NCBI RefSeq assembly: GCF_004919045.1
Contig: NZ_SWDW01000010.1
Location: 1 to 64,000 of the forward strand
Direction of reading: 5' to 3'
DNA length: 64,000 bases
DNA from: Sinomonas albida
GTDB lineage: Bacteria; Actinomycetota; Actinomycetes; Actinomycetales; Micrococcaceae
The translations under genes were made by a program, and so were the position numbers. The notes under the pieces were generated by a model that saw nothing but the letters and a program-made list of their open reading frames with translations, was not told the origin of the DNA and ran no database searches. Position 1 is the stretch's first letter; every line of letters begins with the position of its first letter. Shown here in pieces: positions 9,057 to 17,974 of the stretch.

Positions 9057-9350
9057 TGGGGAACTCACTTCTCTCGACGATATTTCTGAAAGCTCTTGCG
9101 CGCGGCGCCCGACGCTCCGCTGCACCTGCAACGGTCCGTGGACGCTCGACTGTGCTTCTTGCCGTGAGCCCGCGAGGGGATTCCCTGGGACGAAACCCAA
9201 GTGTAGGCGTCAGCACCGAGGATCTAGACTACGCCAGTCCTCTGCCCGGCCGCAAATGAGCAGCCTGCCGCAGCATCGGAATCGCTGTGGCATGCCGTTC
9301 GTGCCGGAAGCACGCTGCACTAGTTTACCCGATGTGCGGAGCTGTTCCGG
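9057..9350 (-). promoter_or_regulatory. Leader and presumed promoter region of rplU-rpmA
   Basis: The 294 bases between the thiD-tenA stop and rplU hold no gene. On the minus strand a TAAACT hexamer near 9324-9329 and a TAGATC near 9224 resemble -10 elements, without convincing -35 partners. A leader of 100-250 bases is therefore likely. No ribosomal-protein binding structure could be assigned by eye. Confidence 0.35.
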
Positions 9351-10865
9351 TCACGCGTGCTGGCTGGGCGCGTCGAAGAAGTCGCGCTCGTACACCGTGG
9401 ACTGCTCGAACGCGAGCATCATCGCGTCCCGCTCCGCCGGCGAACCGTGCTGGGCCGCCCTGTCCGCGTAACGGATGGCGCGGCGGGTCGACTCGGCAAA
9501 TGCCTCGTCCGCGTACGTCTCGATCCACGCGCCGTACGGGTGGGGCGCCGCCCCGCCGTCGGACGTCGTGCGCTCCATATGCCGCCGGTGAAGCTCGTCG
9601 CCGACCTCTGCGTAGATCCAGTAGCACGGCAGGACGGCGGCCGCGAGGACCGCGTAGCTGCCCTGCGCCGAGACCGCGAGGAGATGGTCCAGGTACGCCT
9701 TGGTCACCGGGCCCTGACCCGAGGCCCGCCCCGGCGCGGGCGCGTGCTGGGACAGCCACGTGCGGTGCAGCTCGGCCTCGACCACAAGGCACACCTGAGC
9801 GGAATTGGCCCAGAACGCCTGCTCCTCCTCGGTGGGCGCGAGGGCACTCGCCCGCGCGAGCGCGCGAGAGAAGCCGTTGAGATATTGCGCGTCCTGCGCG
9901 AGGTAGTACGCGAACTGGTTCTCGGGCAGCGTCCCCGAGTCGAGCTGGGCCACGAAGGGCAAGGCGTCGATCTCGGCACGGACCTTCGCGGTCGCATCCC
10001 ACATCCGCGCGGCGAACTCGCCTTCGGCAAGGGGCACCGAGCCCTCTGCGTGGTGGAAGTGATGGACGGGACCGTGGCCGCCGCCCACCTCGAGCTCGCC
10101 GGACGCAGCGAGGGCGCCGCGAAGCCAGTCCTTGACGACCCGCAGCGAGGACTCCCAGTCCCCCGTGCGGGCCTGCATCGTAGCCAGGGCGGAGGACAGC
10201 GAGCACCCGGTGCCATGCGTGTTGGGCGTGTCGACGCGCTCCCCCGGCACCTCGACAACGCGCATCGCGCCGTCCTCCGCCTGAAGCACAAGGGCGTCCG
10301 GGCACTCGGCCCCCGCGAGGTGCCCGCCCTTCACGAGCACGGCGGCACCAGTCCGCGCAGCGAGCCGCTCGCCTTGCGCAAGCGCGTCCTCCCACGACTC
10401 GGCGGCCGGCTCGTCGAGCAGCACGCCCAGTTCCGGGAGGTTCGGGGTGACCAGATCCGCCGCGGCGAGGAGACTGCGCAGGGCCGCGGCGGCGTCGTCC
10501 GCCAGCAGGCGGTCGCCACTCGTGGCGACCATCACCGGATCGAGGACGACGACGGCGGGCCTGACTCGCGCGAGCCACTCGCCCACCGCGCCGATCACCT
10601 GGGCATCCGCGAGCATGCCGATCTTGACGGCGTCGACCGCGATGTCCGAGGAGATCGCGTCGAGCTGGGCCCGCAGGAAGTCGACGGGCGGCGTGTGCAC
10701 GGCGGTGACGCCGCGCGTGTTCTGCGCGGTGAGGGCCGTGATCGCCGCCATCCCGTAGCCGCCCATCGCGGCGATGCTCTTGAGATCGGCCTGGATGCCG
10801 GCTCCGCCCGACGGGTCGGAGCCGGCGATGCTCAGGACGCGCGGAATCTTCCGCGGCATGGTCAC
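9351..10865 (-). CDS. thiD: ThiD-TenA fusion: hydroxymethylpyrimidine (phosphate) kinase with thiaminase II domain
   Basis: This 504-residue bifunctional protein supplies the pyrimidine half of thiamine. Residues 1-270 are ThiD: SIAGSDPSGGAGIQADLK, VKIGMLADAQV, VVLDPVMVATSGD and NTHGTGCSLSSA, which phosphorylates HMP and HMP-P. Residues from about 290 are TenA, with FAYYLAQDAQYLNGFSRAL and LPCYWIYAEVG, whose cysteine matches the thiaminase II nucleophile. TenA salvages HMP from degraded thiamine. The ATG overlaps the rne stop (ATGA), so translation is probably coupled to RNase E. No TPP riboswitch is visible upstream, which fits expression from the rne transcript. Confidence 0.93.
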   Translation of the reverse strand: MTMPRKIPRVLSIAGSDPSGGAGIQADLKSIAAMGGYGMAAITALTAQNTRGVTAVHTPPVDFLRAQLDAISSDIAVDAVKIGMLADAQVIGAVGEWLARVRPAVVVLDPVMVATSGDRLLADDAAAALRSLLAAADLVTPNLPELGVLLDEPAAESWEDALAQGERLAARTGAAVLVKGGHLAGAECPDALVLQAEDGAMRVVEVPGERVDTPNTHGTGCSLSSALATMQARTGDWESSLRVVKDWLRGALAASGELEVGGGHGPVHHFHHAEGSVPLAEGEFAARMWDATAKVRAEIDALPFVAQLDSGTLPENQFAYYLAQDAQYLNGFSRALARASALAPTEEEQAFWANSAQVCLVVEAELHRTWLSQHAPAPGRASGQGPVTKAYLDHLLAVSAQGSYAVLAAAVLPCYWIYAEVGDELHRRHMERTTSDGGAAPHPYGAWIETYADEAFAESTRRAIRYADRAAQHGSPAERDAMMLAFEQSTVYERDFFDAPSQHA

Positions 10866-13800
10866 AGCTCCGAGGCCGGCACGCCGACGCCCAGGATGAG
10901 CGGACCCTCGCCCTCGGGCTGCTCGGGGGCCGGAGCCGGCGCGGGCTGCGCCGAGGACGTGCGCGTCGTGCCGCCGACGGCGGCCGCGGACTCGTCCACG
11001 CGCGTCACCTCGGCCGAGCCCTGACCGCTGCGCGCCCCCCGGCTCCGGCGGCGGCGCCCGGCGTGCTCCTCGCCGGAGTGGCGCTCTCCCGTGAGCTCGT
11101 CGAAAGCGTGGCTCAGGGCATCCAGGCTCAGGGTCGGTTCGGGGCGGGACACCGCAACGGGCACATCGCCGATGGGCAGCTCGATGCGCTCGCCGCCGAT
11201 CGTCAGGACCGGGACGGCCGGAACCACGCCGCCGATCTGCTCTGCGTGCGTGGCGGCTGCGGCAGAAGGTCCGGTGTGCTCGGCGGCGATCCGCGTCACG
11301 TCGGCGAGATCTCCGGCGACCGGGTGCTCGGTCACGGCCCGCGCCTTCTCGTCGTCGTGGACGTGGGCAGCGTGAGCCGCTGCCGCGACAGCGGCGAGCG
11401 CCGCACGGGTGGCCTGCGCGCGCGCCTGCCGGTCGGAGTCCTCCTCAGGCGCGGCGTGCTCGTGAGCGGGGGCTGGCGCGGGCTCCGCCTGGCCGCCCCG
11501 CCCGCGGCGCCGCCGGCGCTCGGCGCGGCCGGCCGGCTGCTGCTGTTGCTGCTGGCTGTCCCCACGCACCGGCTGGTGCTCGGACGTGGATCCCTGCGGG
11601 CGGCCCTTCTCGACCGGTTCCTCGTGCGTGATGACGCCACGACCGCCGCAGACCTCGCAGGTCTCGCTGAACACTTCGAGCAGACCCGTGCCCATGCGCT
11701 TGCGCGTCATCTGCACGAGGCCGAGCGAGGTGACCTCCGCGACCTGGTGCTTCGTGCGGTCCCGCCCGAGGCACTCGACGAGCCTGCGCAGCACGAGATC
11801 GCGGTTCGATTCGAGCACCATGTCGATGAAGTCGATCACGATGATGCCGCCGATGTCCCGAAGCCGCAGCTGCCGGACGATCTCCTCGGCCGCCTCGAGG
11901 TTGTTCTTCGTCACAGTCTCTTCGAGGTTGCCCCCGGAGCCCGTGAACTTGCCCGTGTTCACGTCGATGACGGTCATGGCCTCGGTGCGGTCGATCACGA
12001 GCGAGCCGCCGGACGGCAGGAAGACCTTGCGGTCGAGAGCCTTGTGGATCTGCTCGTCGATGCGCCACTCCGCGAAGACGTCCGCATCGCCCTGGTACCG
12101 CTCGAGCCGGCCCAGGAGGTCCGGCGCGACGTACGTGACGTAGGCCTCGATCGTGTCCCACGCGTCCTCGCCGCTCACGATGAGCTTCGAGAAGTCCTCG
12201 TTGAACACGTCGCGGACCACCTTGATGGTGAGGTCCGGCTCGGCGTACAGCAGCTCAGGCGCAAGGACCTTCGTGGAGGTCGCCTGGTTCTGGATGGCGT
12301 CCCACTGGGCCCGGAGGCGGTTGATGTCGTGGGTCAGCTCCTCTTCGCTCGCACCCTCGGCGGCCGTGCGGACGATCACGCCGGCGTCAGCCGGGAGGCG
12401 GTCCTTGAGGATGCGCTTGAGGCGGTTGCGCTCGACGTCGGGGAGCTTGCGGGAGATGCCCGTCATCGAGCCGCCCGGGACGTACACGAGGTAGCGGCCG
12501 GGGAGCGAGATCTGGCTCGTGAGGCGGGCGCCCTTGTGGCCCACAGGGTCCTTCGTGACCTGGACCAGCACGGAGTCGCCGGACTTGAGTGCGTTCTCGA
12601 TGCGGCGCGGCGCGCCGTCGAGGCCGGCGGCGTCCCAGTTGACCTCGCCCGCATACAGCACGGCGTTGCGCCCGCGGCCGATGTCCACGAACGCCGCTTC
12701 CATGGACGGCAGCACGTTCTGGACCTTGCCGAGGTACACGTTGCCGATGAGCGAGTCCTGCTGCGTCTTGGACACGAAGTGCTCGGCGAGCACGCCGTCT
12801 TCGAGGACCGCGATCTGGATCCGGTCCTCCTTCTGGCGCACGACCATCTGGCGGTCCACCGACTCGCGCCGTGCGAGGAACTCCGCCTCCGTGATGACGT
12901 GCCGGCGGCGGCCGGACTCGCGCGACTCGCGGCGGCGCTGCTTCTTGGCCTCGAGGCGCGTGGAGCCCTTGACACTCTGGACGCGGTTGCTCGTGGCCTC
13001 CGAGGGGGTACGGGGTCCGCGCACACGCGTCACGGTCCCGGGCGGGTCCGTGTCCAGACCGCCCTCGAGCTCGAGGTCGGACTCTCCGCGGCGGCGACGA
13101 CGCCGACGGCGCGACGTCACCTCCTCCTGTTCCTCGTCCGACTCCTCGGTGTCCTGCTCCTCCTCGGAATCCGACTCGGTTCCCGTCTCGGAGCGGCCAC
13201 GGCCACGGCGCCCGCGGTTCCGGCGGCGGCGGCGCGATCCGGCACCCTCGTCTTCGTCTTCCTCTTCCGTCTCGGCCTCACCCTCGGGCTCGGCAGACGC
13301 GGGGCGCGTGACCACGCTGAGGTCCGGCGCCTGGAAGATCATCGACGTCGGTGAGAGCGGCTCGCTGAACAGGGAAGCGAACGGGCTCATCTCGGCCTCT
13401 TCCACGGCCTCCTCGATGGCATCCTGCTTGGCCTCGTCGACGGTCTCTTCGGGTGTTTCGACGGGCGCGGATTCCCTGCGGGCTGGTGCCGGCGCCGCGG
13501 CCGGCGCGGACCTGGGCGCCCTCGCCGGAGCCTTGGCGGGCCGCGAGGCCTTCGCCTCGGCCTCGCGAGCGGTCGCGGGAGCGGCCTCGGAAGCCTCGTC
13601 GGGAGCCGTCTCGGCGGCCTCGTCCTCATCCGCGACGGTCAACGCGGCCTGCGCCGCGGCGACGACCGCACGACGGCGGGCGCGCACCGAGCTCTTGGCA
13701 CGCGAGACGGGCGTCTCGTCGGCCTCTGGGCCCGACTCGCCGTCGTCGGGCAGCGGGAGCATGGGGTTCGCGGCCGCCGACTTCGAGTCGGCGTGGGCCG

Positions 13801-14185
13801 CCTTCGCCCGCGCCGACGTGCGGCGGGATCGCGAGGCGGTCTTGGTCGCCGCGGAGGCCTCTGCGGGGTCCGCAGCGGCGGCTCCGGCGAGGTCGGCCTC
13901 GGCCTGAGCCGCGCCCTCCGTCGTCTCGGCGGCCGCCGCCTCGCCCTTCTTCTTGCGGCTCCTCGGGGCGCGCTTGGGCTTCGCCGGGACCTCAGGCGAC
14001 TCGCCCGGCTCAGGCGCACTCCCGCCGTCGTCCGTGCTCGGTGCGGCCTGCTCTGCCGCGGTGGCCGCCGCTGCGGGCGACCCGGTGTCTGCCTTGGCCC
14101 TTCGGGGCGCGCGGCGCTTCTTGACCGGCGCGCCTTCCTCGTCCCGGATCTCCGGAAGTTCCTGGGCCTGCTGTTCAATGTCCAT
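10862..14185 (-). CDS. rne: Ribonuclease E/G family endoribonuclease
   Basis: RNase E cleaves single-stranded A/U-rich RNA and processes rRNA, tRNA and mRNA. The 1107-residue protein has an N-terminal low-complexity region (1-420) rich in Ala/Pro/Glu with Arg clusters such as SRRRRRNRGRRGRGRS. The core runs from about 430 to 860: the S1 domain with NVYLGKVQNVLPSMEAAFVD, the DNase I-like domain with MTVIDVNTGKFTG near 737 and GGIIVIDFIDM, and the zinc link CEVCGG near 842. A disordered tail with RAERRRRRGRGG follows. Actinobacterial enzymes place the core centrally like this. ATG 14185 was chosen for the GGAG nine bases upstream; the longer frame lacks similarity. Confidence 0.95.
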   Translation of the reverse strand: MDIEQQAQELPEIRDEEGAPVKKRRAPRRAKADTGSPAAAATAAEQAAPSTDDGGSAPEPGESPEVPAKPKRAPRSRKKKGEAAAAETTEGAAQAEADLAGAAAADPAEASAATKTASRSRRTSARAKAAHADSKSAAANPMLPLPDDGESGPEADETPVSRAKSSVRARRRAVVAAAQAALTVADEDEAAETAPDEASEAAPATAREAEAKASRPAKAPARAPRSAPAAAPAPARRESAPVETPEETVDEAKQDAIEEAVEEAEMSPFASLFSEPLSPTSMIFQAPDLSVVTRPASAEPEGEAETEEEDEDEGAGSRRRRRNRGRRGRGRSETGTESDSEEEQDTEESDEEQEEVTSRRRRRRRRGESDLELEGGLDTDPPGTVTRVRGPRTPSEATSNRVQSVKGSTRLEAKKQRRRESRESGRRRHVITEAEFLARRESVDRQMVVRQKEDRIQIAVLEDGVLAEHFVSKTQQDSLIGNVYLGKVQNVLPSMEAAFVDIGRGRNAVLYAGEVNWDAAGLDGAPRRIENALKSGDSVLVQVTKDPVGHKGARLTSQISLPGRYLVYVPGGSMTGISRKLPDVERNRLKRILKDRLPADAGVIVRTAAEGASEEELTHDINRLRAQWDAIQNQATSTKVLAPELLYAEPDLTIKVVRDVFNEDFSKLIVSGEDAWDTIEAYVTYVAPDLLGRLERYQGDADVFAEWRIDEQIHKALDRKVFLPSGGSLVIDRTEAMTVIDVNTGKFTGSGGNLEETVTKNNLEAAEEIVRQLRLRDIGGIIVIDFIDMVLESNRDLVLRRLVECLGRDRTKHQVAEVTSLGLVQMTRKRMGTGLLEVFSETCEVCGGRGVITHEEPVEKGRPQGSTSEHQPVRGDSQQQQQQPAGRAERRRRRGRGGQAEPAPAPAHEHAAPEEDSDRQARAQATRAALAAVAAAAHAAHVHDDEKARAVTEHPVAGDLADVTRIAAEHTGPSAAAATHAEQIGGVVPAVPVLTIGGERIELPIGDVPVAVSRPEPTLSLDALSHAFDELTGERHSGEEHAGRRRRSRGARSGQGSAEVTRVDESAAAVGGTTRTSSAQPAPAPAPEQPEGEGPLILGVGVPASEL

Positions 14186-14587
14186 TTTTGAGTACTCCAC
14201 AAGCCGCCCGCAGCGCCGCCACATTCGACGCCGGGACGGCACCACGTGTCGGCACCCGCGGGCGCCGACGAAGTCGACCCTGTACCTGCCCGGCTGCGGC
14301 GTTGCCGACCGTGCAAGCCGATGCCGCGTTGACCCGCGGCCCTGACGGCCGGCAAGGTGCCGCTCGGTCCAGCGGGCGTCGGTGGGGATCATGCCCCGCG
14401 CGCCCGGCGTTGAATCGGCGGTCTTCGTCGCTCTGCATCGGACCGGCCGCCGAATGTGGATCGGCGCCCGGCCATTTGCATTGTCTCACACGCCGCCCAG
14501 ACGGGCCCGGCGCACGGCTCGCAGCCAGCTTCGTGTCAGGGAGGGGTCCTAGAATCGGGTCAGGATCTCAGGAAGGACCCCGCAGCC
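14186..14587. promoter_or_regulatory. Divergent control region of rne and the VKOR-type gene
   Basis: This 400-base gap separates two divergent genes and holds no supported ORF. On the plus strand TAGAAT at 14550-14555 is a good -10 element for the VKOR-type gene, giving a leader of about 25-30 bases. On the minus strand a near-perfect dyad at 14248-14269 would lie in a long rne leader. RNase E controls its own mRNA through its leader in Escherichia coli; whether this dyad acts that way is speculation. Confidence 0.4.
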
Positions 14588-15238
14588 ATGACGAAGGCCC
14601 CGACCTCCGCGCCGACACTCCCGCAGACGACGTCGCCCGAAACCGGCCCGGCCATGGTGCGGACACGCGGGTTCGCGTGGCTCCTGCTCGTGACGAGCGT
14701 GGTTGGCTGGCTCGCGTCTGGCGAGCTCGTGCTGGAGAAGCTCGAGAAGCTCGCGGACCCCTCGCACCACACGATCTGCGACGTCAACCCGTGGGTCTCG
14801 TGCGGCGAGGTCATGAGCACCTGGCAGAGCTCGCTCTTCGGCTTCCCGAACATGTTCATCGGGATCGTCGCGTTCGGGATCACAGCGACGACGGCCATGG
14901 GCATCCTGCTCGGCGGAGCCCGTTTCTCGCGGGCCTACTGGATCGGGCTGCAGGTTGGCGTGACTCTCGGCTTCGCGTTCATCGTGTGGCTCTGGAGCCA
15001 AGCCCTGTATGCGATCGGGATCCTGTGCCCGCTGTGCATGATCGTGTGGGCGATGATGATCCCGATGTTCGTCTGGACGACCATCCGAAATCTGCAGCAC
15101 GGCGTCATCCCGGCCCCGCCGGGCCTCGTGAAGACGCTCGGCGAATGGGGCTGGATCATCGTCGCAGTGCTGTACGTCGGCGTGATCGCGTCGATCTTCT
15201 TCCGCTTCCTGCCGATGTTCATCCCCTCGACGATGTAG
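14588..15238 (+). CDS. Vitamin K epoxide reductase (VKOR) family protein
   Basis: A 216-residue membrane protein with about five transmembrane helices. VKOR homologues in Actinobacteria reoxidise periplasmic DsbA-type proteins using menaquinone. The expected residues are present: CDVNPWVSCG supplies the loop cysteine pair and ILCPLCMIVW the CxxC active site near the quinone. The helices AWLLLVTSVVGWLASG, FPNMFIGIVAFGIT, VGVTLGFAFIVWLW and IIVAVLYVGVIASIFF are clear. The ATG at 14588 follows AGGAAGGA by nine bases. It ends just before the 31-bp repeat arrays and converges on ndk. A partner thioredoxin-fold protein is not adjacent. Confidence 0.92.
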   Translation: MTKAPTSAPTLPQTTSPETGPAMVRTRGFAWLLLVTSVVGWLASGELVLEKLEKLADPSHHTICDVNPWVSCGEVMSTWQSSLFGFPNMFIGIVAFGITATTAMGILLGGARFSRAYWIGLQVGVTLGFAFIVWLWSQALYAIGILCPLCMIVWAMMIPMFVWTTIRNLQHGVIPAPPGLVKTLGEWGWIIVAVLYVGVIASIFFRFLPMFIPSTM

Positions 15239-15269
15239 CCACCCCGCCCCGCCCCTCCCCTTCCCCCTT

Positions 15270-15381
15270 CGTTTCGGGTACAGATACTCCCCGCCTCAGG
15301 CGTTTCGGGTACAGATACTCCCCGCCTCAGGCATTTCGGGTACAGATACTCCCCGCCTCAGGCATTTCGGGTACAGATACT
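15270..15381 (+). repeat. Left array of a 31-bp tandem repeat (3.6 units)
   Basis: Three full 31-bp units begin at 15270, 15301 and 15332, with a partial unit at 15363-15381. Each carries TTTCGGGTACAGATACTCC and then CCGCCTCAGG. Units 1 and 2 are identical; unit 3 differs at one position. Each unit has a mini-palindrome GCC-TCA-GGC. The array starts 32 bases after the VKOR-type stop codon and runs in the opposite sense to the right-hand array. Confidence 0.95.
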
Positions 15382-15412
15382 TGAACTTGGAACACAGGCC
15401 ACCCCACGACGA

Positions 15413-15459
15413 ACGACGGCGGGTGGCGGCTTCGTGATGAAGCCGCCACCCGCCGTCGT
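15413..15459. terminator. Perfect 21-bp hairpin between convergent genes
   Basis: Bases 15413-15433 pair without mismatch with 15439-15459 around the five-base loop GTGAT. CTGTTTCTC follows on the plus strand and GTTCGTCG on the minus strand. It is probably a bidirectional terminator for the VKOR-type gene and ndk. It sits at the apex between the two opposed 31-bp repeat arrays. Confidence 0.8.
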
Positions 15460-15488
15460 CTGTTTCTCAGTCCGTCGCGAAAGTAGCC

Positions 15489-15656
15489 GTACCCGAAACC
15501 GCTGAAAGGCGGAGGATCTGTACCCGAAACCGCTAAAAGGCGGAGTATCTGTACCCGAGACGGCTAGCAGACGGAGTATCCGTACCCGAAACGGCTAGCA
15601 GACGGAGTATCCGTACCCGAAACGGCTAGCAGGCGGAGTATCTGTACCCGAGACGG
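15489..15656 (-). repeat. Right array of the 31-bp tandem repeat, inverted orientation (5.4 units)
   Basis: Units start at 15489, 15520, 15551, 15582 and 15613, exactly 31 bases apart, plus 13 bases at 15644-15656. Each has GTACCCGA(A/G)AC, a variable middle and CGGAGTATC or a close variant, which is the reverse complement of the left-array core. Units 1-2 have CCGCT(G/A)AAAGGCGG in the middle; units 3-5 have CGGCTAGCAG. The array ends 22 bases before the ndk stop codon. Confidence 0.95.
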
Positions 15657-15678
15657 GAATGGAGGGTGCGCGGTCCGG

Positions 15679-16098
15679 TCAGTTGCCGAACCAGATCTTG
15701 ATCTCACGCTCCGCCGACTCGGTCGAGTCCGAGCCATGGACGAGATTCTGCTGGACCTTGAGCCCCCAGTCGCGGCCGAAGTCGCCACGGATCGTCCCGG
15801 GCGCGGCCGTGGTCGGATCGGTCGCGCCGGCCAGGGAGCGGAAGCCCTCGATGACGCGCTCGCCCTCGAAGACCGCGGCCACCACGGGGCCGCTCTGCAT
15901 GAACTCGAGAAGCGGCTCGTAGAACGGCTTGCCCTCGTGCTCGGCGTAGTGCTCCTCGAGCAGCTCGCGGCCGGCGGTGAGGAGGTTGAGCTGAGCAAGG
16001 CGGTAGCCCTTCGCCTCGACACGCGCGAGGATCGCGCCGGCAAGGCCGCGGGACACGCCATCCGGCTTGACGAGGACAAGGGTGCGCTCTGCGGTCAC
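15679..16098 (-). CDS. ndk: Nucleoside diphosphate kinase
   Basis: Ndk moves the terminal phosphate between nucleoside triphosphates and diphosphates through a phosphohistidine. The 139-residue protein starts [18 protein letters not shown] and has [15 protein letters not shown]. The active-site histidine is in [15 protein letters not shown], with the NLVHGSDS signature intact. GTG 16098 was chosen because AAGGAG stands six bases upstream. It follows the DUF4233 gene by 41 bases, so folC-DUF4233-ndk form a probable transcript, as in many Actinobacteria. Confidence 0.97.
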   Translation of the reverse strand: MTAERTLVLVKPDGVSRGLAGAILARVEAKGYRLAQLNLLTAGRELLEEHYAEHEGKPFYEPLLEFMQSGPVVAAVFEGERVIEGFRSLAGATDPTTAAPGTIRGDFGRDWGLKVQQNLVHGSDSTESAEREIKIWFGN

Positions 16099-16139
16099 GG
16101 TGGCTCCTTGATAGAGGGGGGTCGTGGGTCGGGACCAGT

Positions 16140-16601
16140 CTACTGAGTCTGGCCGGCCTCCCCGTCCGCCCCGTCGGGATGCAACCGCTCCCATTCGGCC
16201 TGCTCGCGGTCGCGCACCACGTTCTCCCGGTCAAGCCGAGCGCCCGTGCGGATCGCGAACCACCAGGCCAAAGCCATGAGGACACCGACCACGAACATCA
16301 TCGGCTCGACAAAGCCGAGCGCGATCAGGACGAGCTGGAGGAGCCACCCGAGGGCCATGCCCCACGGCCGCTTGACCACGGCACACGCGAGAACGAGGAC
16401 CGCCATCAGGCCGAAGCCCACCCCCAACACCAAGCCGGGGCCGTACTCGTGGCCGCGGAGCCCGAAGACGGCGAGTGTCGCGAAGAGCGCGACGAACGCT
16501 TCGGTGAGCAGCACGACCGACGCGAACTGGACCCGGATCGACCGCCGTTTCTTCGGCATCCCCGGGCGCCATTCACGCTGGGCTTTGGTGAGCTTTGCCA
16601 T
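16140..16601 (-). CDS. DUF4233 domain membrane protein
   Basis: The 153-residue protein has four predicted transmembrane helices: [60 protein letters not shown] and [14 protein letters not shown]. Its basic N-terminus and the GLRG and EPMMF segments are like DUF4233 proteins, a family of unknown function nearly always found between folC and ndk in Actinobacteria. The ATG overlaps the folC stop (TGATG), so the two are translationally coupled. The conserved location suggests a link to folate or nucleotide metabolism, but no activity is known to me. Confidence 0.88.
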   Translation of the reverse strand: MAKLTKAQREWRPGMPKKRRSIRVQFASVVLLTEAFVALFATLAVFGLRGHEYGPGLVLGVGFGLMAVLVLACAVVKRPWGMALGWLLQLVLIALGFVEPMMFVVGVLMALAWWFAIRTGARLDRENVVRDREQAEWERLHPDGADGEAGQTQ

Positions 16602-17974
16602 CACGCGGCGTCCTTCCCGAGCAGGATGCGGGCCTCGCCGACTACCGTGATCGATCCGGTGACGAGCACGCCGCCCCCGAAATCGCCGACCTCATCGGCT
16701 CGCTCGACCGCATAGGAGATCGCGTCGTCGAGCTTTTCCTCCGTGTGGACGGCGTCCTCGTCGAAGCCCAGGTCGAGGGCGATCTCCGCGAGCTCGTCGG
16801 CGGGAATCGCTCGCGGCGACGCAGACTGCGTGAACACGAACTCCGTGGGCAGCTCGCTGAACTCGTCCTGGAGCGCGCTGAGGATCTCCTCGGCGTCCTT
16901 CTCGCGGAGCACGCCGAGGACCACGACAAGACGGCTGAACTCGAATGCCTCCTGGAGCGCCTGGGCGCTCACGCGGATCCCATCTGGATTGTGCGCTGCG
17001 TCCACGACGATCGTCGGAGACGTCCTGACGACCTCGAGCCGCCCGGGCGACGTCACGCTGCTGAAGGCCTCGCGCAGCACCTCGTGGTCGAGCTCGCGCT
17101 CTCCCCCGCCGAGGAATGCCTCGAGCGCCGCGACCGCCACAGCGGCGTTCTCCGCCTGATGCGCGCCGTGCAGCGGCACCGAGAGATCCTCGTAGCGGCC
17201 CGCGAGCCCCTGGACAGTCACGAGCTGGCCGCCGACGGCGAGCGTGCGGCTCTCGACGCCGAATTCGACGCCTTCGAAGCGGAACTCCGCGCCGACCTCG
17301 CGGGCCCTGTCGAGGAGCACCTGGGCGGCGTCCGCCGGCTGCGCTGCGCTCACGAGGAACCCGCCGGGCTTGATGATCCCGGCCTTTTCCCGCGCGATGT
17401 CCTCCGTCGTGTCACCGAGGAGGTCCGTGTGGTCCAGGGAGATCGGCGTGACCACGGAGACGACACCGTCACCCACGTTCGTCGCGTCCGTGATCCCGCC
17501 GAGGCCCACCTCGATGACCGCCACGTCGACCGGCTCGTCCGCGAAGACCGCGAAGCCGAGGATCGTGACGCACTCGAAGTACGTGAGCCTAGGCTGGCCG
17601 GCCGCGGTCAGCTCGCCGTCAACCAGGCCCAGATACGGCGCGATCTCGTTCCAGATCCGCACGAACGTCGAATCCGGCACCGGCGCGCCGTCAATGCTGA
17701 TGCGCTCCGTGACGCGGCTCAGGTGCGGGCTCGTGTACCGGCCGGTCCGCAGGCCGTGGGCGCGCAGGCCGGCCTCGATCATGCGCGCCGTCGACGTCTT
17801 GCCGTTCGTCCCGGTGATGTGGACGATCGGGAACGCCTTGTTCGGCTCCCCCAGCACGTCCATGGCGCGGAAGAGCGGCGCGAGGCGCGGCTCCATCTTG
17901 TTCTCGGGCGCCCGTCCGAGCAGTTCGGCGTAGACCTCCTCGACCGTGGTCGGCACTCCCGTCAGCTCCGTCAC
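16601..17974 (-). CDS. folC: Dihydrofolate synthase / folylpolyglutamate synthase
   Basis: FolC ligates glutamate to dihydropteroate and adds further glutamates to folates, with ATP. The 457-residue Mur-ligase-like protein has the P-loop [14 protein letters not shown] near residue 51, [12 protein letters not shown], the [11 protein letters not shown] segment, [12 protein letters not shown], and [11 protein letters not shown] in the C-terminal domain. The GTG start overlaps the ileS stop by four bases. Its own stop overlaps the DUF4233 start. Length and motifs are standard. Confidence 0.96.
   Translation of the reverse strand: MTELTGVPTTVEEVYAELLGRAPENKMEPRLAPLFRAMDVLGEPNKAFPIVHITGTNGKTSTARMIEAGLRAHGLRTGRYTSPHLSRVTERISIDGAPVPDSTFVRIWNEIAPYLGLVDGELTAAGQPRLTYFECVTILGFAVFADEPVDVAVIEVGLGGITDATNVGDGVVSVVTPISLDHTDLLGDTTEDIAREKAGIIKPGGFLVSAAQPADAAQVLLDRAREVGAEFRFEGVEFGVESRTLAVGGQLVTVQGLAGRYEDLSVPLHGAHQAENAAVAVAALEAFLGGGERELDHEVLREAFSSVTSPGRLEVVRTSPTIVVDAAHNPDGIRVSAQALQEAFEFSRLVVVLGVLREKDAEEILSALQDEFSELPTEFVFTQSASPRAIPADELAEIALDLGFDEDAVHTEEKLDDAISYAVERADEVGDFGGGVLVTGSITVVGEARILLGKDAA

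Noticed and set aside
15270-15656. The regular 31-bp arrays as a CRISPR array
   Set aside because: Units are directly adjacent with no unique spacers, the whole 31 bases repeat, the two arrays are opposed, and there are no cas genes nearby.
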